The position numbers and the translations under genes were made by a program. From Flagellimonas lutimaris (GTDB taxonomy: Bacteria > Bacteroidota > Bacteroidia > Flavobacteriales > Flavobacteriaceae), in NCBI RefSeq assembly GCF_003581615.1, contig NZ_QXFH01000070.1, positions 868,001-932,000 of the forward strand: a stretch of DNA of 64,000 bases, in the 5' to 3' direction. The notes under the pieces were generated by a model. That model was given only the letters and a program-made list of their open reading frames with translations, was not told where the DNA came from and did not search any database. Positions 26,078 through 35,330 of the stretch are shown here, in pieces. Each line of letters begins with the position of its first letter. The first letter of the stretch is position 1.

Positions 26078-27531
26078 ATTTCCTTTCTTAACCTTGCCAC
26101 TGGTATGCCAAGCTGTTCCCGATATTTGGCAACGGTTCGCCGGGCAATAGGGTAGCCCCTTTCTTTTAGAATTTTGGCTAATCTCGCATCGGTAAGGGGT
26201 TTTTTCTTCTCCTCGTCCCGAATAACGGTTTCCAGAATCTTTTTTATTTCCTTGGTGGAAACATCCTCTCCTTGCTCATTCTTCATGGACTCGGAAAAGA
26301 AATCTTTTATCAATTTGGTTCCATAGGGCGTATCTACATATTTACTGTTGGCTACCCTTGAAACCGTGGAAACATCCATATCTATTTTGTCCGCGATATC
26401 CTTTAGAATCATTGGGCGTAATTTTCTCTCGTCCCCGGTCATAAAATATTCCTTTTGATATTCCATAATGGTGCTCATCGTGATAAAAAGTGTCTGCTGT
26501 CGCTGCTTTATGGCGTCTATAAACCATTTTGCCGCATCTAACTTTTGTTTGATGAACATCACCGTGTCCTTTTGGGATTTCGACTTTTCCTTGGCATTTT
26601 TATAGCCTTCCAGCATATTGCTGTAATCCTTGGAAACATGAAGCTCTGGAGCATTTCGCCCGTTTAGGGTAAGCTCCAGTTCGCCATCAACAATTTTAAT
26701 GGAGAAATCGGGCACAATGTGCTCGATCATACGGGTGTTCCCTGAATAGGATCCTCCTGGTTTTGGATTGAGTTTCTCTATTTCTAAAATAGCTTCTTTG
26801 AGTTGCTCCTCGGAAATGTGGTGTTTCTGTATAAGCTTTGTGTAGTGTTTTTTTGTGAAATGATCAAATGACTTTTCAAGAATATTTATAGCCAGCTCAA
26901 CAGATGGTTTCTGCTCTTTTCGTTTTAGTTGAATGATCAAACATTCGTCCAAAGATCGTGCGGCTACACCTGGTGGATCCAAATCTTGAACAATCTTAAG
27001 AACCTCCTCGATTTTCTCCTCTTCTACATAGATGTTCTGTGTGAAGGCAAGGTCGTCCATGATGTCTGCAAGCGGTCTGCGTATATAGCCGCTTTCGTCC
27101 ACGCTGCCCACTAAAAATTCTGCAATGGCCCATTCTTGGTCGTCCAGATAAGCAGTGTTCAGTTGATTGATCAAGTATTGGTTGAACGATGTTCCTGCAG
27201 CATAGGGAACCCTTTTGTCATCATCGTCCGCACTATAATTGTTAGCTTGTGTGCGGTAATCGGGAATTTCATCGTCGCTCAGGTAATCATCAATATTGAT
27301 TTCCTCGGTATCAATGCTCTCGTTATCCCCGGAATCATCATATGTGTCGTCGTAAATATCATCCAAAGCATCGGTTTCCTCTTTACCACTTTCCAAAGCA
27401 GGGTTTTCCTCCAGCTCTTGTTTTAACTTTTGTTCAAAAGCCTGTGTTGGCAATTGAATAAGTTTCATGAGCTGAATCTGCTGTGGAGACAGTTTCTGGG
27501 AAAGCTTAAACTGTAGATGTTGTTTCAGCAT
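26074..27531 (-). CDS. rpoN: RNA polymerase sigma-54 factor
   Basis: A 485-residue sigma-54. The Gln-rich N-terminal activator-interacting region (KLSPQQIQLMKLIQLPTQAF) is followed by an acidic stretch (about 45-115, many Asp), the core-binding and DNA-binding domains, and the RpoN box ARRTVAKYRE near residue 463. It directs core polymerase to -24/-12 promoters that require AAA+ activators. It is encoded between asnS and a membrane protein gene on the same strand. Confidence 0.97.
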   Translation of the reverse strand: MLKQHLQFKLSQKLSPQQIQLMKLIQLPTQAFEQKLKQELEENPALESGKEETDALDDIYDDTYDDSGDNESIDTEEINIDDYLSDDEIPDYRTQANNYSADDDDKRVPYAAGTSFNQYLINQLNTAYLDDQEWAIAEFLVGSVDESGYIRRPLADIMDDLAFTQNIYVEEEKIEEVLKIVQDLDPPGVAARSLDECLIIQLKRKEQKPSVELAINILEKSFDHFTKKHYTKLIQKHHISEEQLKEAILEIEKLNPKPGGSYSGNTRMIEHIVPDFSIKIVDGELELTLNGRNAPELHVSKDYSNMLEGYKNAKEKSKSQKDTVMFIKQKLDAAKWFIDAIKQRQQTLFITMSTIMEYQKEYFMTGDERKLRPMILKDIADKIDMDVSTVSRVANSKYVDTPYGTKLIKDFFSESMKNEQGEDVSTKEIKKILETVIRDEEKKKPLTDARLAKILKERGYPIARRTVAKYREQLGIPVARLRKEI

Positions 27532-27579
27532 ACGGATTGATGATTTACAATCTTACTTTCTTAAAATAATAAAATCAAA

Positions 27580-29013
27580 TTAGAACTCTGCATTCTGCGG
27601 TGTTCTAGGGTAGGGGATTACGTCCCTTATGTTCCCCATTCCTGTGGCAAATTGTACCATACGTTCAAAACCTAGACCAAAACCACTATGTACTGCAGTA
27701 CCAAATTTCCTTAGATCCAGATACCACCAAAGTTCTTTGGCATCTATATCCAGTTCTTTGATTTTTTGCTCCAGCACGTCCAAACGCTCTTCCCTTTGGG
27801 AACCTCCAACTATTTCACCAATTCCAGGGAAAAGTACATCCATGGCGCGAACAGTTTTACCATCCTCGTTCAATCGCATATAAAATGCCTTGATATCTGC
27901 TGGGTAATCAAAAAGAATTACGGGGCACTTAAAGTGTTTTTCTACTAAGAAGCGCTCGTGCTCACTCTGCAAATCTGCACCCCATTCATTAATAGGGAAC
28001 TGGAACTTCTTCTTTTTGTTCGGCTTACTGTTCTTTAATATATCAATGGCCTCTGTGTAAGATACCCTTTTGAAATTGTTCTCGACCACAAATTTTAGCT
28101 TTTCTATCAATGCCATTTCGGAGCGCTCGTTTTGAGGCTTGGTCTTTTCTTCGTCCAAAAGGCGTTTCTCTAGGAATTCCAGGTCATCTTGGCAATGGTC
28201 CAAAACGTATTGGATTATATATTTGATGAAATCTTCCGCAAGGTCCATGTTGGCATCCAGATCAAAGAAGGCCATCTCGGGCTCGATCATCCAGAACTCT
28301 GCCAAGTGACGTGATGTGTTGGAGTTTTCGGCCCTAAATGTGGGTCCAAAAGTGTATACTTTGCCCAATCCCATGGCGTAGGTTTCTGCTTCCAACTGAC
28401 CTGATACGGTAAGGTTGGTCTCTTTTCCAAAAAAGTCTTCGGAATAATCCACTTCACCTGCATCATCCAATGGTGGTTTTTTAGCATCCAAAGTAGATAC
28501 GCGGAACATTTCCCCGGCACCTTCGGCATCGGAACCTGTGATGATGGGAGCGTGCATATAGTAAAACCCGTTTTGCTGAAAATAGCTGTGAACAGCAAAA
28601 GAAAGTACTGACCTAACTCGCATTACAGCGGAAAAGGTGTTGGTCCTCACTCTAAGGTGTGCCTTTTCCCTTAAAAACTCCAACGAATGTTTTTTAGGTT
28701 GAATAGGGTAGGTCTCTGGGTCGGCAGTTCCGTGCACAAATATATCTGTAGTCTGGATTTCCACACTTTGTCCCCGGCCTTGGCTCTCTTCTAAAGTTCC
28801 AGTTATTTTAAGGGCGGCTCCGGTCGAAATTTGTTTGAGCAAAGCTTCATCCAAATTTTCAAAATCTACGACACATTGGAGATTATGTATGGTCGACCCA
28901 TCGTTCAGGGCGATAAACCTGTTGCTTCTAAATGTTTTTACCCATCCATTTACTTCAACGGAATCTCCTACGGGTTGCTTTTCTAGCAATTCTTTTATGG
29001 AATAAGACATCAT
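27580..29013 (-). CDS. asnS: Asparaginyl-tRNA synthetase
   Basis: A 477-residue class IIb aminoacyl-tRNA synthetase with the N-terminal OB-fold anticodon-binding domain (about 15-110; [22 protein letters not shown]) and the catalytic core. Class II motif 2 ([20 protein letters not shown]) is near residue 220, and motif 3 ([13 protein letters not shown]) near 450. Length fits. The initiating ATG could be 29013 or the adjacent 29010. It lies downstream of the RND permease gene. Confidence 0.97.
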   Translation of the reverse strand: MMSYSIKELLEKQPVGDSVEVNGWVKTFRSNRFIALNDGSTIHNLQCVVDFENLDEALLKQISTGAALKITGTLEESQGRGQSVEIQTTDIFVHGTADPETYPIQPKKHSLEFLREKAHLRVRTNTFSAVMRVRSVLSFAVHSYFQQNGFYYMHAPIITGSDAEGAGEMFRVSTLDAKKPPLDDAGEVDYSEDFFGKETNLTVSGQLEAETYAMGLGKVYTFGPTFRAENSNTSRHLAEFWMIEPEMAFFDLDANMDLAEDFIKYIIQYVLDHCQDDLEFLEKRLLDEEKTKPQNERSEMALIEKLKFVVENNFKRVSYTEAIDILKNSKPNKKKKFQFPINEWGADLQSEHERFLVEKHFKCPVILFDYPADIKAFYMRLNEDGKTVRAMDVLFPGIGEIVGGSQREERLDVLEQKIKELDIDAKELWWYLDLRKFGTAVHSGFGLGFERMVQFATGMGNIRDVIPYPRTPQNAEF

Positions 29014-29103
29014 TCTAAAACTATCGTAATTTAATTGGTAAAGATAGGTTTTTGATAAAAAACGATGGCAATGGAATGGCCTAATTTATGGCCGTTTCGA
29101 ACA

Positions 29104-31503
29104 CTATTTGTCCTTGAGGTTGTCCTCGTCCATGGGTAAAATGTCGATTTGTGGTTTTTTGAGCACCTGTTTGTTGGCAATACTTCTTTCTAAAGACAGT
29201 AGCAACGATGGCAACAAAATCAAATTCGACAACATGGCGAAAAGCAAAGTGGCCGAAACTAAACCTCCCAATGCTTTGGTGCCCCCAAAGCTTGAGATAA
29301 TGAATACGGAAAATCCAAAGAACAAAACAATGGATGTGTAGAACATGCTCACCCCTGTTTCACGCAAAGCGGCATATACCGACCTTTTGATGTGCCAACG
29401 ATGCGCGGTGAGTTCTTGACGGTATTTGGCCAAGAAGTGAATAGTATCATCAACCGATATCCCAAAGGCAATACTAAATACCAGGATGGTAGACGGCTTT
29501 ATAGGCACCCCTAAATACCCCATAACCCCTGCGGTAATAACCAGTGGTAGTAAGTTAGGCACCAAGGATATGATGACCATTTTAAAGGACCGGAATAGAT
29601 AAGCCATAAAGAGTGAAATCAATCCAATGGCCAGTGCTAAGGACAATAACAGGTTTTTGACCAAATATTTTGTTCCTTTTAGGAACAATAGAGCTTTCCC
29701 AGTCATAAAGACATCGTATCGTTCCGATGGAAATTCTTTTGTGATGGCTTCTTGCAGGTCCTTTTCAATTTCCTCCATACGGTCGATTTTTACATCGCGC
29801 ATGTACGTGGTCAAACGAGCAGTTTGGCCTGTGCTGTCAACAAAACTTTGCAAAAGATCTGTTCCTTCGGTGGATGACTTTTGAACGGCATTCATAATAA
29901 ATGTGTTCTCTTGGCTCGTTGGCAGCTGATAGTATTTTGGAATTCCGTTGTAAAAGGCCTGTTTGGAGTATTTCACTAAGTCCACAATAGAAATAGGTCG
30001 CGATAATTCCGGAATTTCATCGATTACCGTTCCCAATCGGTCCATTCGTTTTAACGTGGCAGGTTTTACCACCCCATTTTTACGTTTGGTGTCTACCACA
30101 ATTTCCATGGGCATAATGCCATCAAACTCGGCTTCAAAAAACTGGATATCCTTGTAAAAGTGACTTTTCTTGGGGAGATCTTCAATCCTACTTCCTGTTA
30201 TCCGCATTTGGTAAATTCCAATAATGCTCAATACCAAAACTGCAACTGTGGTAATGTACACGGCAATCCTATGGTTTCTTACTATGTTCTCCATCCAATT
30301 GACAAAAATGTCCATCCACTTTTTATTCAAGTGCTTTAAGTGCTTTGTTTTGGGAAGCGGCATAAAGCTGTAGACAATGGGTATGATCAGAAGGGATAGG
30401 ATAAAAATGCCTATGATGTTGATGGAGGCTACGATACCAAATTCTCGTAATAAATCACTGTCCAATATGATAAAGGTGGCAAATCCTGAAGCTGTGGTAA
30501 TGTTGGTCATTAAGGTGGCATTACCAATCTTACTGATCACCCTTTGAAGGGAAAGTGCTTGGTTTCCGTGTTTTTTTACTTCTTGCTGATATTTATTGAT
30601 CAAGAAAATACAATTGGGAATCCCGATTACAATAATCAACGGCGGAATCAAAGCAGTAAGAATCGTGATTTCGTATTTGAGAAGGCCAAGTATTCCAAAG
30701 GCCCACATTACCCCAATGATCACTACACACATAGATATAAAAGTGGCCCTAAAACTTCTGAAGAAAAAGAAGAAAATAATAGAGGTTACGAGCAGTGCGC
30801 CTACTATAAAGAGGCCGATTTCGTCCACAATGGATTTTGTGTTCCAAGTTCGAATGTAGGGCATTCCGGAAACACGGACATCCATGTTAGTCTCTTGTTC
30901 AAAGTCATCTACAAGCTCGGCGAGATCATTGAGAATAAACTCGTTTCGTACCGCCGTGTTCATAATATCTTTATCTAGATAAACAACGGTTTGGATGGTA
31001 CCGGTTTTGGGATTGTAAACCAGATTATCGTAAAAAGGCAGTTCGTTGAAAAGGTGGTTTGTCAGCGAATCTATTTCAGATTTAGTCTTGGGAGGAGCGG
31101 CTATTAAGGGCTCCATGGAGAACGTTTGGGTGTCGTTATCCTTAATGAGTTCTTTCAGGTTTTCTAAGGAAATAACATAATCAATTTCAGGAAAAGCTTC
31201 CAGTTGTTTGCTCAATGTGTTCCATCGGTTGAAATTTTCGGGAGTAAACAAGGCAGAATCCTTGATGGCCAAAACTATGGCATTGCCTTCCTCGCCAAAT
31301 ATTTTGGTAAAAGCATTGTATTGAACACTAGCTGGATGGTCATCGGGAAGAATATTGGCTTCTGTGTTGGAAAAACGCATGTTTTTCCACTGAAGCGCTA
31401 AGAAAACGGTAAATCCAACAACCCCTAAAAGAATGAGGATTCTATTACGGAGGATAATTCTTGCGACCTTAGGCCAAAATCCTTTAGTGAGCTTTGCTAC
31501 CAT
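29104..31503 (-). CDS. RND/MMPL superfamily membrane transporter
   Basis: A 799-residue polytopic protein with two similar halves of six helices each and large periplasmic loops after helix 1 and helix 7. The conserved GIPNCIFLINKY (near 300) and GISVDDTIHFLAKYR (near 695) are the sterol-sensing-domain-like motifs of the MMPL/HAE3/Patched-type RND family. Such proteins move lipids or hydrophobic molecules, but no membrane fusion protein or outer-membrane channel is adjacent, so the substrate is open. It lies between frr and asnS on the same strand, 75 bases after frr. Confidence 0.88.
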   Translation of the reverse strand: MVAKLTKGFWPKVARIILRNRILILLGVVGFTVFLALQWKNMRFSNTEANILPDDHPASVQYNAFTKIFGEEGNAIVLAIKDSALFTPENFNRWNTLSKQLEAFPEIDYVISLENLKELIKDNDTQTFSMEPLIAAPPKTKSEIDSLTNHLFNELPFYDNLVYNPKTGTIQTVVYLDKDIMNTAVRNEFILNDLAELVDDFEQETNMDVRVSGMPYIRTWNTKSIVDEIGLFIVGALLVTSIIFFFFFRSFRATFISMCVVIIGVMWAFGILGLLKYEITILTALIPPLIIVIGIPNCIFLINKYQQEVKKHGNQALSLQRVISKIGNATLMTNITTASGFATFIILDSDLLREFGIVASINIIGIFILSLLIIPIVYSFMPLPKTKHLKHLNKKWMDIFVNWMENIVRNHRIAVYITTVAVLVLSIIGIYQMRITGSRIEDLPKKSHFYKDIQFFEAEFDGIMPMEIVVDTKRKNGVVKPATLKRMDRLGTVIDEIPELSRPISIVDLVKYSKQAFYNGIPKYYQLPTSQENTFIMNAVQKSSTEGTDLLQSFVDSTGQTARLTTYMRDVKIDRMEEIEKDLQEAITKEFPSERYDVFMTGKALLFLKGTKYLVKNLLLSLALAIGLISLFMAYLFRSFKMVIISLVPNLLPLVITAGVMGYLGVPIKPSTILVFSIAFGISVDDTIHFLAKYRQELTAHRWHIKRSVYAALRETGVSMFYTSIVLFFGFSVFIISSFGGTKALGGLVSATLLFAMLSNLILLPSLLLSLERSIANKQVLKKPQIDILPMDEDNLKDK

Positions 31504-31578
31504 GTGGGTTTTGTTGGGCGCAAAGGTAAAAAATGATATGTTGTGTTCCTAGGAAAGACTCCTGTCAAAATCCAAGTT

Positions 31579-32133
31579 TTAAACCTTCATGATCTCGGCC
31601 TCTTTTGCGGTCAAGATGGTATCCACTTTATCGCTATAGGAGTTGGTTAATTCTTGCACATCAACTTCAGCATTTTTTAATAGGTCTTCGGAGATATCCA
31701 ATGCTTTTAATTCTTTGTTTGCATCTTGTCTCGCACTTCGGATGCTCACTTTAGCATCTTCCGCCTCTCCTTTGGCCTGTTTTGCAAGCTGTATTCTTCT
31801 TTCTTCTGTTAAAGGTGGAACATTGATAATTACCATTTCACCATTGTTCATAGGGTTGAAGCCTAAATTAGCATTCATGATGGCAGTTTCAATTTCGGCC
31901 AATAGGTTTTTTTCCCAAGGCTGAACGGAAAGTGTTCGGGCATCGGGAGTATTGATGTTGGATACTTGGGAAAGCGGTGTTTGTGAACCATAATAATCGA
32001 CCATTACAGTTGAAAGCATCATTGGGCTAGCTTTACCTGCCCTAATTTTGGTCAATGCTTTTTGCAAGTGTTCAATACTTGCTTCCATGCTTTCTTTTGT
32101 GCTATCAAGAATAAATTTTACGTCTTCGTCCAT
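31579..32133 (-). CDS. frr: Ribosome recycling factor
   Basis: A 184-residue RRF, the normal length, splitting post-termination ribosomes together with EF-G. It has the two-domain pattern: a three-helix bundle with EHLQKALTKIRAGKASP near residue 25 and QLAKQAKGEAEDAKVSIRSARQDANK in the C-terminal helix. The ATG at 32133 is chosen; an upstream TTG at 32142 would only add MIV. It lies 42 bases downstream of pyrH, the classical order. Confidence 0.96.
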   Translation of the reverse strand: MDEDVKFILDSTKESMEASIEHLQKALTKIRAGKASPMMLSTVMVDYYGSQTPLSQVSNINTPDARTLSVQPWEKNLLAEIETAIMNANLGFNPMNNGEMVIINVPPLTEERRIQLAKQAKGEAEDAKVSIRSARQDANKELKALDISEDLLKNAEVDVQELTNSYSDKVDTILTAKEAEIMKV

Positions 32134-32175
32134 AACAATCAAATTTATAAAATTAAACCAAAGTGTATGCCAAGT

Positions 32176-32883
32176 TTAGACATTGACCACGGTCCCTATA
32201 TTTTCTCCAGATACTATTTTCATTAAGTTGCCACGTGTGTTCATATCAAAGACTACGATTGGCAATTCGTTTTCCTGACTTAATGTAAACGCCGTGGTAT
32301 CCATCACTTTAAGTCCTTTGGAAAGGACATCGTTAAAAGAAATGGAATCAAATTTGGTGGCATTTTTATCTTTTTCCGGGTCCGATGTGTAAATACCATC
32401 AACACGGGTGCCCTTTAATATAACATCTGCTTTTATTTCGATGGCCCTCAAAACTGCAGCCGAATCCGTAGTGAAATAAGGATTACCGGTGCCACCTCCA
32501 AAAATTACCACTCTTCCTTTTTCCAAATGGCGAATGGCTCTTCTTCTAATGAAGGGCTCTGCTACTTCATTGATTTTTATGGCAGACTGTAATCGGGTTT
32601 GAACTCCATTTAGTTCAAGTGCACTTTGTAGGGCAAGACCGTTGATTACCGTGGCCAACATGCCCATGTGGTCACCTTGGACCCTATCCATTCCTTGACT
32701 TGCTCCGGAAAGGCCTCTAAAAATGTTTCCTCCGCCAATTACAATGGCTACTTCAACACCTTTCTCGACCACAGATTTTATTTCATCGGCATATTCGTCC
32801 AATCGTTTGGCGTCTATACCGTATTGTTGTTCGCCCATTAAGGCTTCTCCACTTAATTTTAATAAAATTCTTTTGTAATGCAT
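32176..32883 (-). CDS. pyrH: UMP kinase
   Basis: A 235-residue amino-acid-kinase-fold enzyme phosphorylating UMP to UDP. Motifs are [10 protein letters not shown] near 8, [10 protein letters not shown] near 49, [16 protein letters not shown] near 128 and [12 protein letters not shown] near 163. Length is normal. It is the first gene of the pyrH-frr-RND-asnS-rpoN series on the minus strand, and its upstream region holds a promoter-like box. Confidence 0.96.
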   Translation of the reverse strand: MHYKRILLKLSGEALMGEQQYGIDAKRLDEYADEIKSVVEKGVEVAIVIGGGNIFRGLSGASQGMDRVQGDHMGMLATVINGLALQSALELNGVQTRLQSAIKINEVAEPFIRRRAIRHLEKGRVVIFGGGTGNPYFTTDSAAVLRAIEIKADVILKGTRVDGIYTSDPEKDKNATKFDSISFNDVLSKGLKVMDTTAFTLSQENELPIVVFDMNTRGNLMKIVSGENIGTVVNV

Positions 32884-32905
32884 TGAGAGTTTCTTGAAGT
32901 CCGGA

Positions 32906-32913
32906 CAAAAATA
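32906..32913 (-). promoter_or_regulatory. Candidate -7 box for pyrH
   Basis: On the minus strand TATTTTTG (32913 to 32906) matches TAnnTTTG exactly, about 22 bases before the pyrH ATG. A second exact match, TAATTTTG, lies just upstream. The -33 element is unclear. Confidence 0.4.
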
Positions 32914-32989
32914 ATCAAAATTATTTACGGGAAATCATAGAAAAATAAGATATACCCAGAATAAAAGGAATAAAAAAATCCATACATTC

Positions 32990-33015
32990 TGTAACCTTTT
33001 TAAAAAAGTACGGTA
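32990..33015 (+). promoter_or_regulatory. Possible ECF-type promoter of the sigma factor gene
   Basis: TGTAACC (32990-32996) and CGGTA (33011-33015), with 15 bases between AAC and CGG, resemble an ECF sigma -35/-10 pair, as expected for an autoregulated ECF operon. The TTG start of the sigma gene is at 33047. No experimental support; based on consensus similarity. Confidence 0.4.
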
Positions 33016-33046
33016 TATCCTTCAACAGGCCTAAAAAACCAGAAAA

Positions 33047-33601
33047 TTGCAAAACCTAACCGACAATAACTTAATGATGAAAGTAAAGAATGGCGACTTG
33101 GATAAGTTAGGCCTGCTCTATGAACGGCATAAAAGAAATCTTTTTGGCTTCTTCTACAACTTGGGGAACAATCCTTCGGTAAGTGAAGATTTAGTGCAGA
33201 ATGTATTTGTCAGAATTTTAAAATACAGGAAATCTTATAAAGGAGAAGGTTCGTTCACTGCCTGGATGTTCAGTATGGCAAGAAATATCAACTATGATCA
33301 TCACATTAAGGTTTCAAAACAGGGCATATCCAGGGATATTGCTCCAGAAGATACCGAAATGGGGTCGGAGGATAGCCTAAATGAAGCTATGGAACAAAAT
33401 GGGAATGCAATTATGTTGAGACGTGCCCTTTCCCTTTTACCAAATGATAAAAGAGAAATTTTGCTATTGAGCAAGTACAGGGAACTGAAGTTGAATGAAA
33501 TTGCCGAGATACTAGGTTGTTCCGAAGGGGCTGCCAAGGTCAGGACGCATAGGGCACTTAAGGATTTAAGAACGATTTTTTTACAATTGGAAACGACATG
33601 A
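33047..33601 (+). CDS. ECF-type RNA polymerase sigma factor
   Basis: A 184-residue group IV sigma-70 factor with only regions 2 and 4. Region 2 is seen at about 10-90 (LGLLYERHKRNLFGFFY, SEDLVQNVFVRILKY, GSFTAWMFSMARN), and region 4 at 130-180 (LPNDKREILLLSKYRELKLNEIAEILG, followed by the helix with EGAAKVRTHRALKDL). The start is TTG at 33047; homologous proteins usually begin with a short peptide before DNxLM, and the next ATG (33074) would remove it. The stop overlaps the ATG of the next gene (ATGA), a sign of translational coupling with its anti-sigma factor. Confidence 0.92.
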   Translation: MQNLTDNNLMMKVKNGDLDKLGLLYERHKRNLFGFFYNLGNNPSVSEDLVQNVFVRILKYRKSYKGEGSFTAWMFSMARNINYDHHIKVSKQGISRDIAPEDTEMGSEDSLNEAMEQNGNAIMLRRALSLLPNDKREILLLSKYRELKLNEIAEILGCSEGAAKVRTHRALKDLRTIFLQLETT

Positions 33602-34398
33602 TGGAAGAAGGAAAATTTGAATTGGAAGCAATGGATTTTATGATGGGAACCATGTCTTTGGATAAGGCAAGGGAGTTTGAGAAGTTTTTGGATAAAAATC
33701 CCAAGTATAAAGAGCGGTATACAGATTTGTTAGATACTTGGAACATGGTTGACGTGCTTGACGCACCAGAACCCTCGGCTAAAATGGATGAAACATTTTT
33801 TGAAATGCTTTCCAATGAAGTAGATAAGAAAAGAAGTAGTTCTATGGGCGGTAATTTTCTTGAAGGATTGTTCGCCATTTTTAGGCCGCAATTGGCATTT
33901 GGAATTTTATTGCTGGCCATTGGTTTGGGGGCGGGCTATTATTTGGCGCCATCGATGGGACGAAATGAGCCAACACAAATTTCGGTTAATGGCAATGAAA
34001 CAGCGGAGGTAAGGCAAAAGTTGGTATTGACACTCTTAGATCAACCTTCGGCCAATCAAAGATTGCAAGGGGTGGGCGAAGCCAATAAGTTCGAGAATGC
34101 AGATGATATTGTAATCAAGGCCCTTTTGCAGACCCTTAATCATGACCCTAATGTAAATGTACGATTGGCCGCTGTGGAATCCTTGACCAATTATGTGGAT
34201 AATCCCTTGGTTAGACAAGGTTTGGTGAAGTCCATTGCAAATCAAGAGTCTCCGATTTTACAAATTACCCTTGCCAATTTAATGGTAGCACTACAGGAAA
34301 AGGCTTCCATAGAACCGTTCAGGCAATTGCTCAAGCAAAAGCAATTGGATACCACGGTAAAAAAGAGAATCGAAAAAAGTATTGAATCAATCATATAG
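33598..34398 (+). CDS. Putative anti-sigma factor with HEAT-like repeats
   Basis: A 266-residue protein: an N-terminal helical domain (1-75) resembling the anti-sigma domain but without zinc-binding Cys/His, one transmembrane helix at about 98-117, then a periplasmic part. The periplasmic part (about 135-266) has repeated helix pairs with D-P-N-V-N-V-R-L-A-A-V-E-S-L, the signature of HEAT repeats. Coupling by a four-base overlap with the ECF sigma gene supports the anti-sigma role. A HEAT-type sensor domain on an anti-sigma factor is unusual among characterised examples. The exact ligand is unknown. Confidence 0.8.
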   Translation: MMEEGKFELEAMDFMMGTMSLDKAREFEKFLDKNPKYKERYTDLLDTWNMVDVLDAPEPSAKMDETFFEMLSNEVDKKRSSSMGGNFLEGLFAIFRPQLAFGILLLAIGLGAGYYLAPSMGRNEPTQISVNGNETAEVRQKLVLTLLDQPSANQRLQGVGEANKFENADDIVIKALLQTLNHDPNVNVRLAAVESLTNYVDNPLVRQGLVKSIANQESPILQITLANLMVALQEKASIEPFRQLLKQKQLDTTVKKRIEKSIESII

Positions 34399-34459
34399 TT
34401 TATTTATCAATCGCCCTTTGGGCAAAAATCAAATTACGAACAGTCAAAATTTTTAAAAA

Positions 34460-35326
34460 ATGAAGAAACGGTTATTAGTTATGACATGTCTTTCCCTAGG
34501 GATAGGTGTGTGGAGTGCAAAGGCACAACAAAAGGAATTCAAGGAGGTAATTCGAAAAAATATCACCCTTGCCAATACTTCTGGCAATAGTTTGGTAGTA
34601 AAAAATGTATTTGGCTCTGTTGCTGTTGAAGGTTATGGTGGTAACGAAGTTGTTTTGGAAGTTGAAAAGATTATTACTGCGGACAATGCCAACGATTTAG
34701 AACAGGGAAAAGAAGAGCTTACACTCGAAGTTGTGCAAGAATCCGATAGGGTCATACTTTATCCCAATGCCCCGTATATAGAATTTGACAAGGAAAAATT
34801 GCGGTATAATTGGTGCAACAATAATGATGATATTCCCTATGAGCATACGTTGAACTTTAAGTTGAAAGTTCCCAATGCCGTAAAAATCAATGTAAGTACG
34901 GTGAATGATGGAGAATTACTGGTGAAAAACACCAAAGGCGAGTATGTAGAGGCAAATAATGTGAATGGCGGGATTGTCCTTTCAAATATTATGGGAAAGA
35001 CCAAAGTACATTGTATTAATGGTGATGTGGATATTTCATATGCAAAAAACCCGAGTATTGACTCTAGATATTATGCATTGAACGGGGACATTAATATTTC
35101 GTATCAAGAGTCTCTTTCGGCCAAAATCTCTTTCAAAAGCATGAATGGGGAAATGTTCACCGATTTTGACATAGACAAACAGTTTATGAAGACAAATAAA
35201 AAAGAGGGCAGTACGGGTAAGCCCAAATATAAGTATGAGACCAGGCCCGTGGTACAGATAGGAGGGGGCAAAGTTGATTTTGATTTTGAGACTTTGAACG
35301 GAAATGTATTCATTAAAAAAATATAA
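34460..35326 (+). CDS. DUF4097-family putative adhesin, first copy
   Basis: A 288-residue secreted protein with a signal peptide (RLLVMTCLSLGIGVWSAKAQ). The mature part contains repeated beta-strand turns with N-G motifs (TVNDGELLVKNTKG, NVNGGIVLSNI, CINGDVDISYA, ALNGDINISY, KSMNGEMFT, ETLNGNVFI), the pattern of the DUF4097 beta-helix. These proteins are commonly encoded beside ECF/anti-sigma pairs in Bacteroidota. Its function is not known. The second copy follows directly. Confidence 0.85.
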   Translation: MKKRLLVMTCLSLGIGVWSAKAQQKEFKEVIRKNITLANTSGNSLVVKNVFGSVAVEGYGGNEVVLEVEKIITADNANDLEQGKEELTLEVVQESDRVILYPNAPYIEFDKEKLRYNWCNNNDDIPYEHTLNFKLKVPNAVKINVSTVNDGELLVKNTKGEYVEANNVNGGIVLSNIMGKTKVHCINGDVDISYAKNPSIDSRYYALNGDINISYQESLSAKISFKSMNGEMFTDFDIDKQFMKTNKKEGSTGKPKYKYETRPVVQIGGGKVDFDFETLNGNVFIKKI

Positions 35327-35330
35327 AGAC

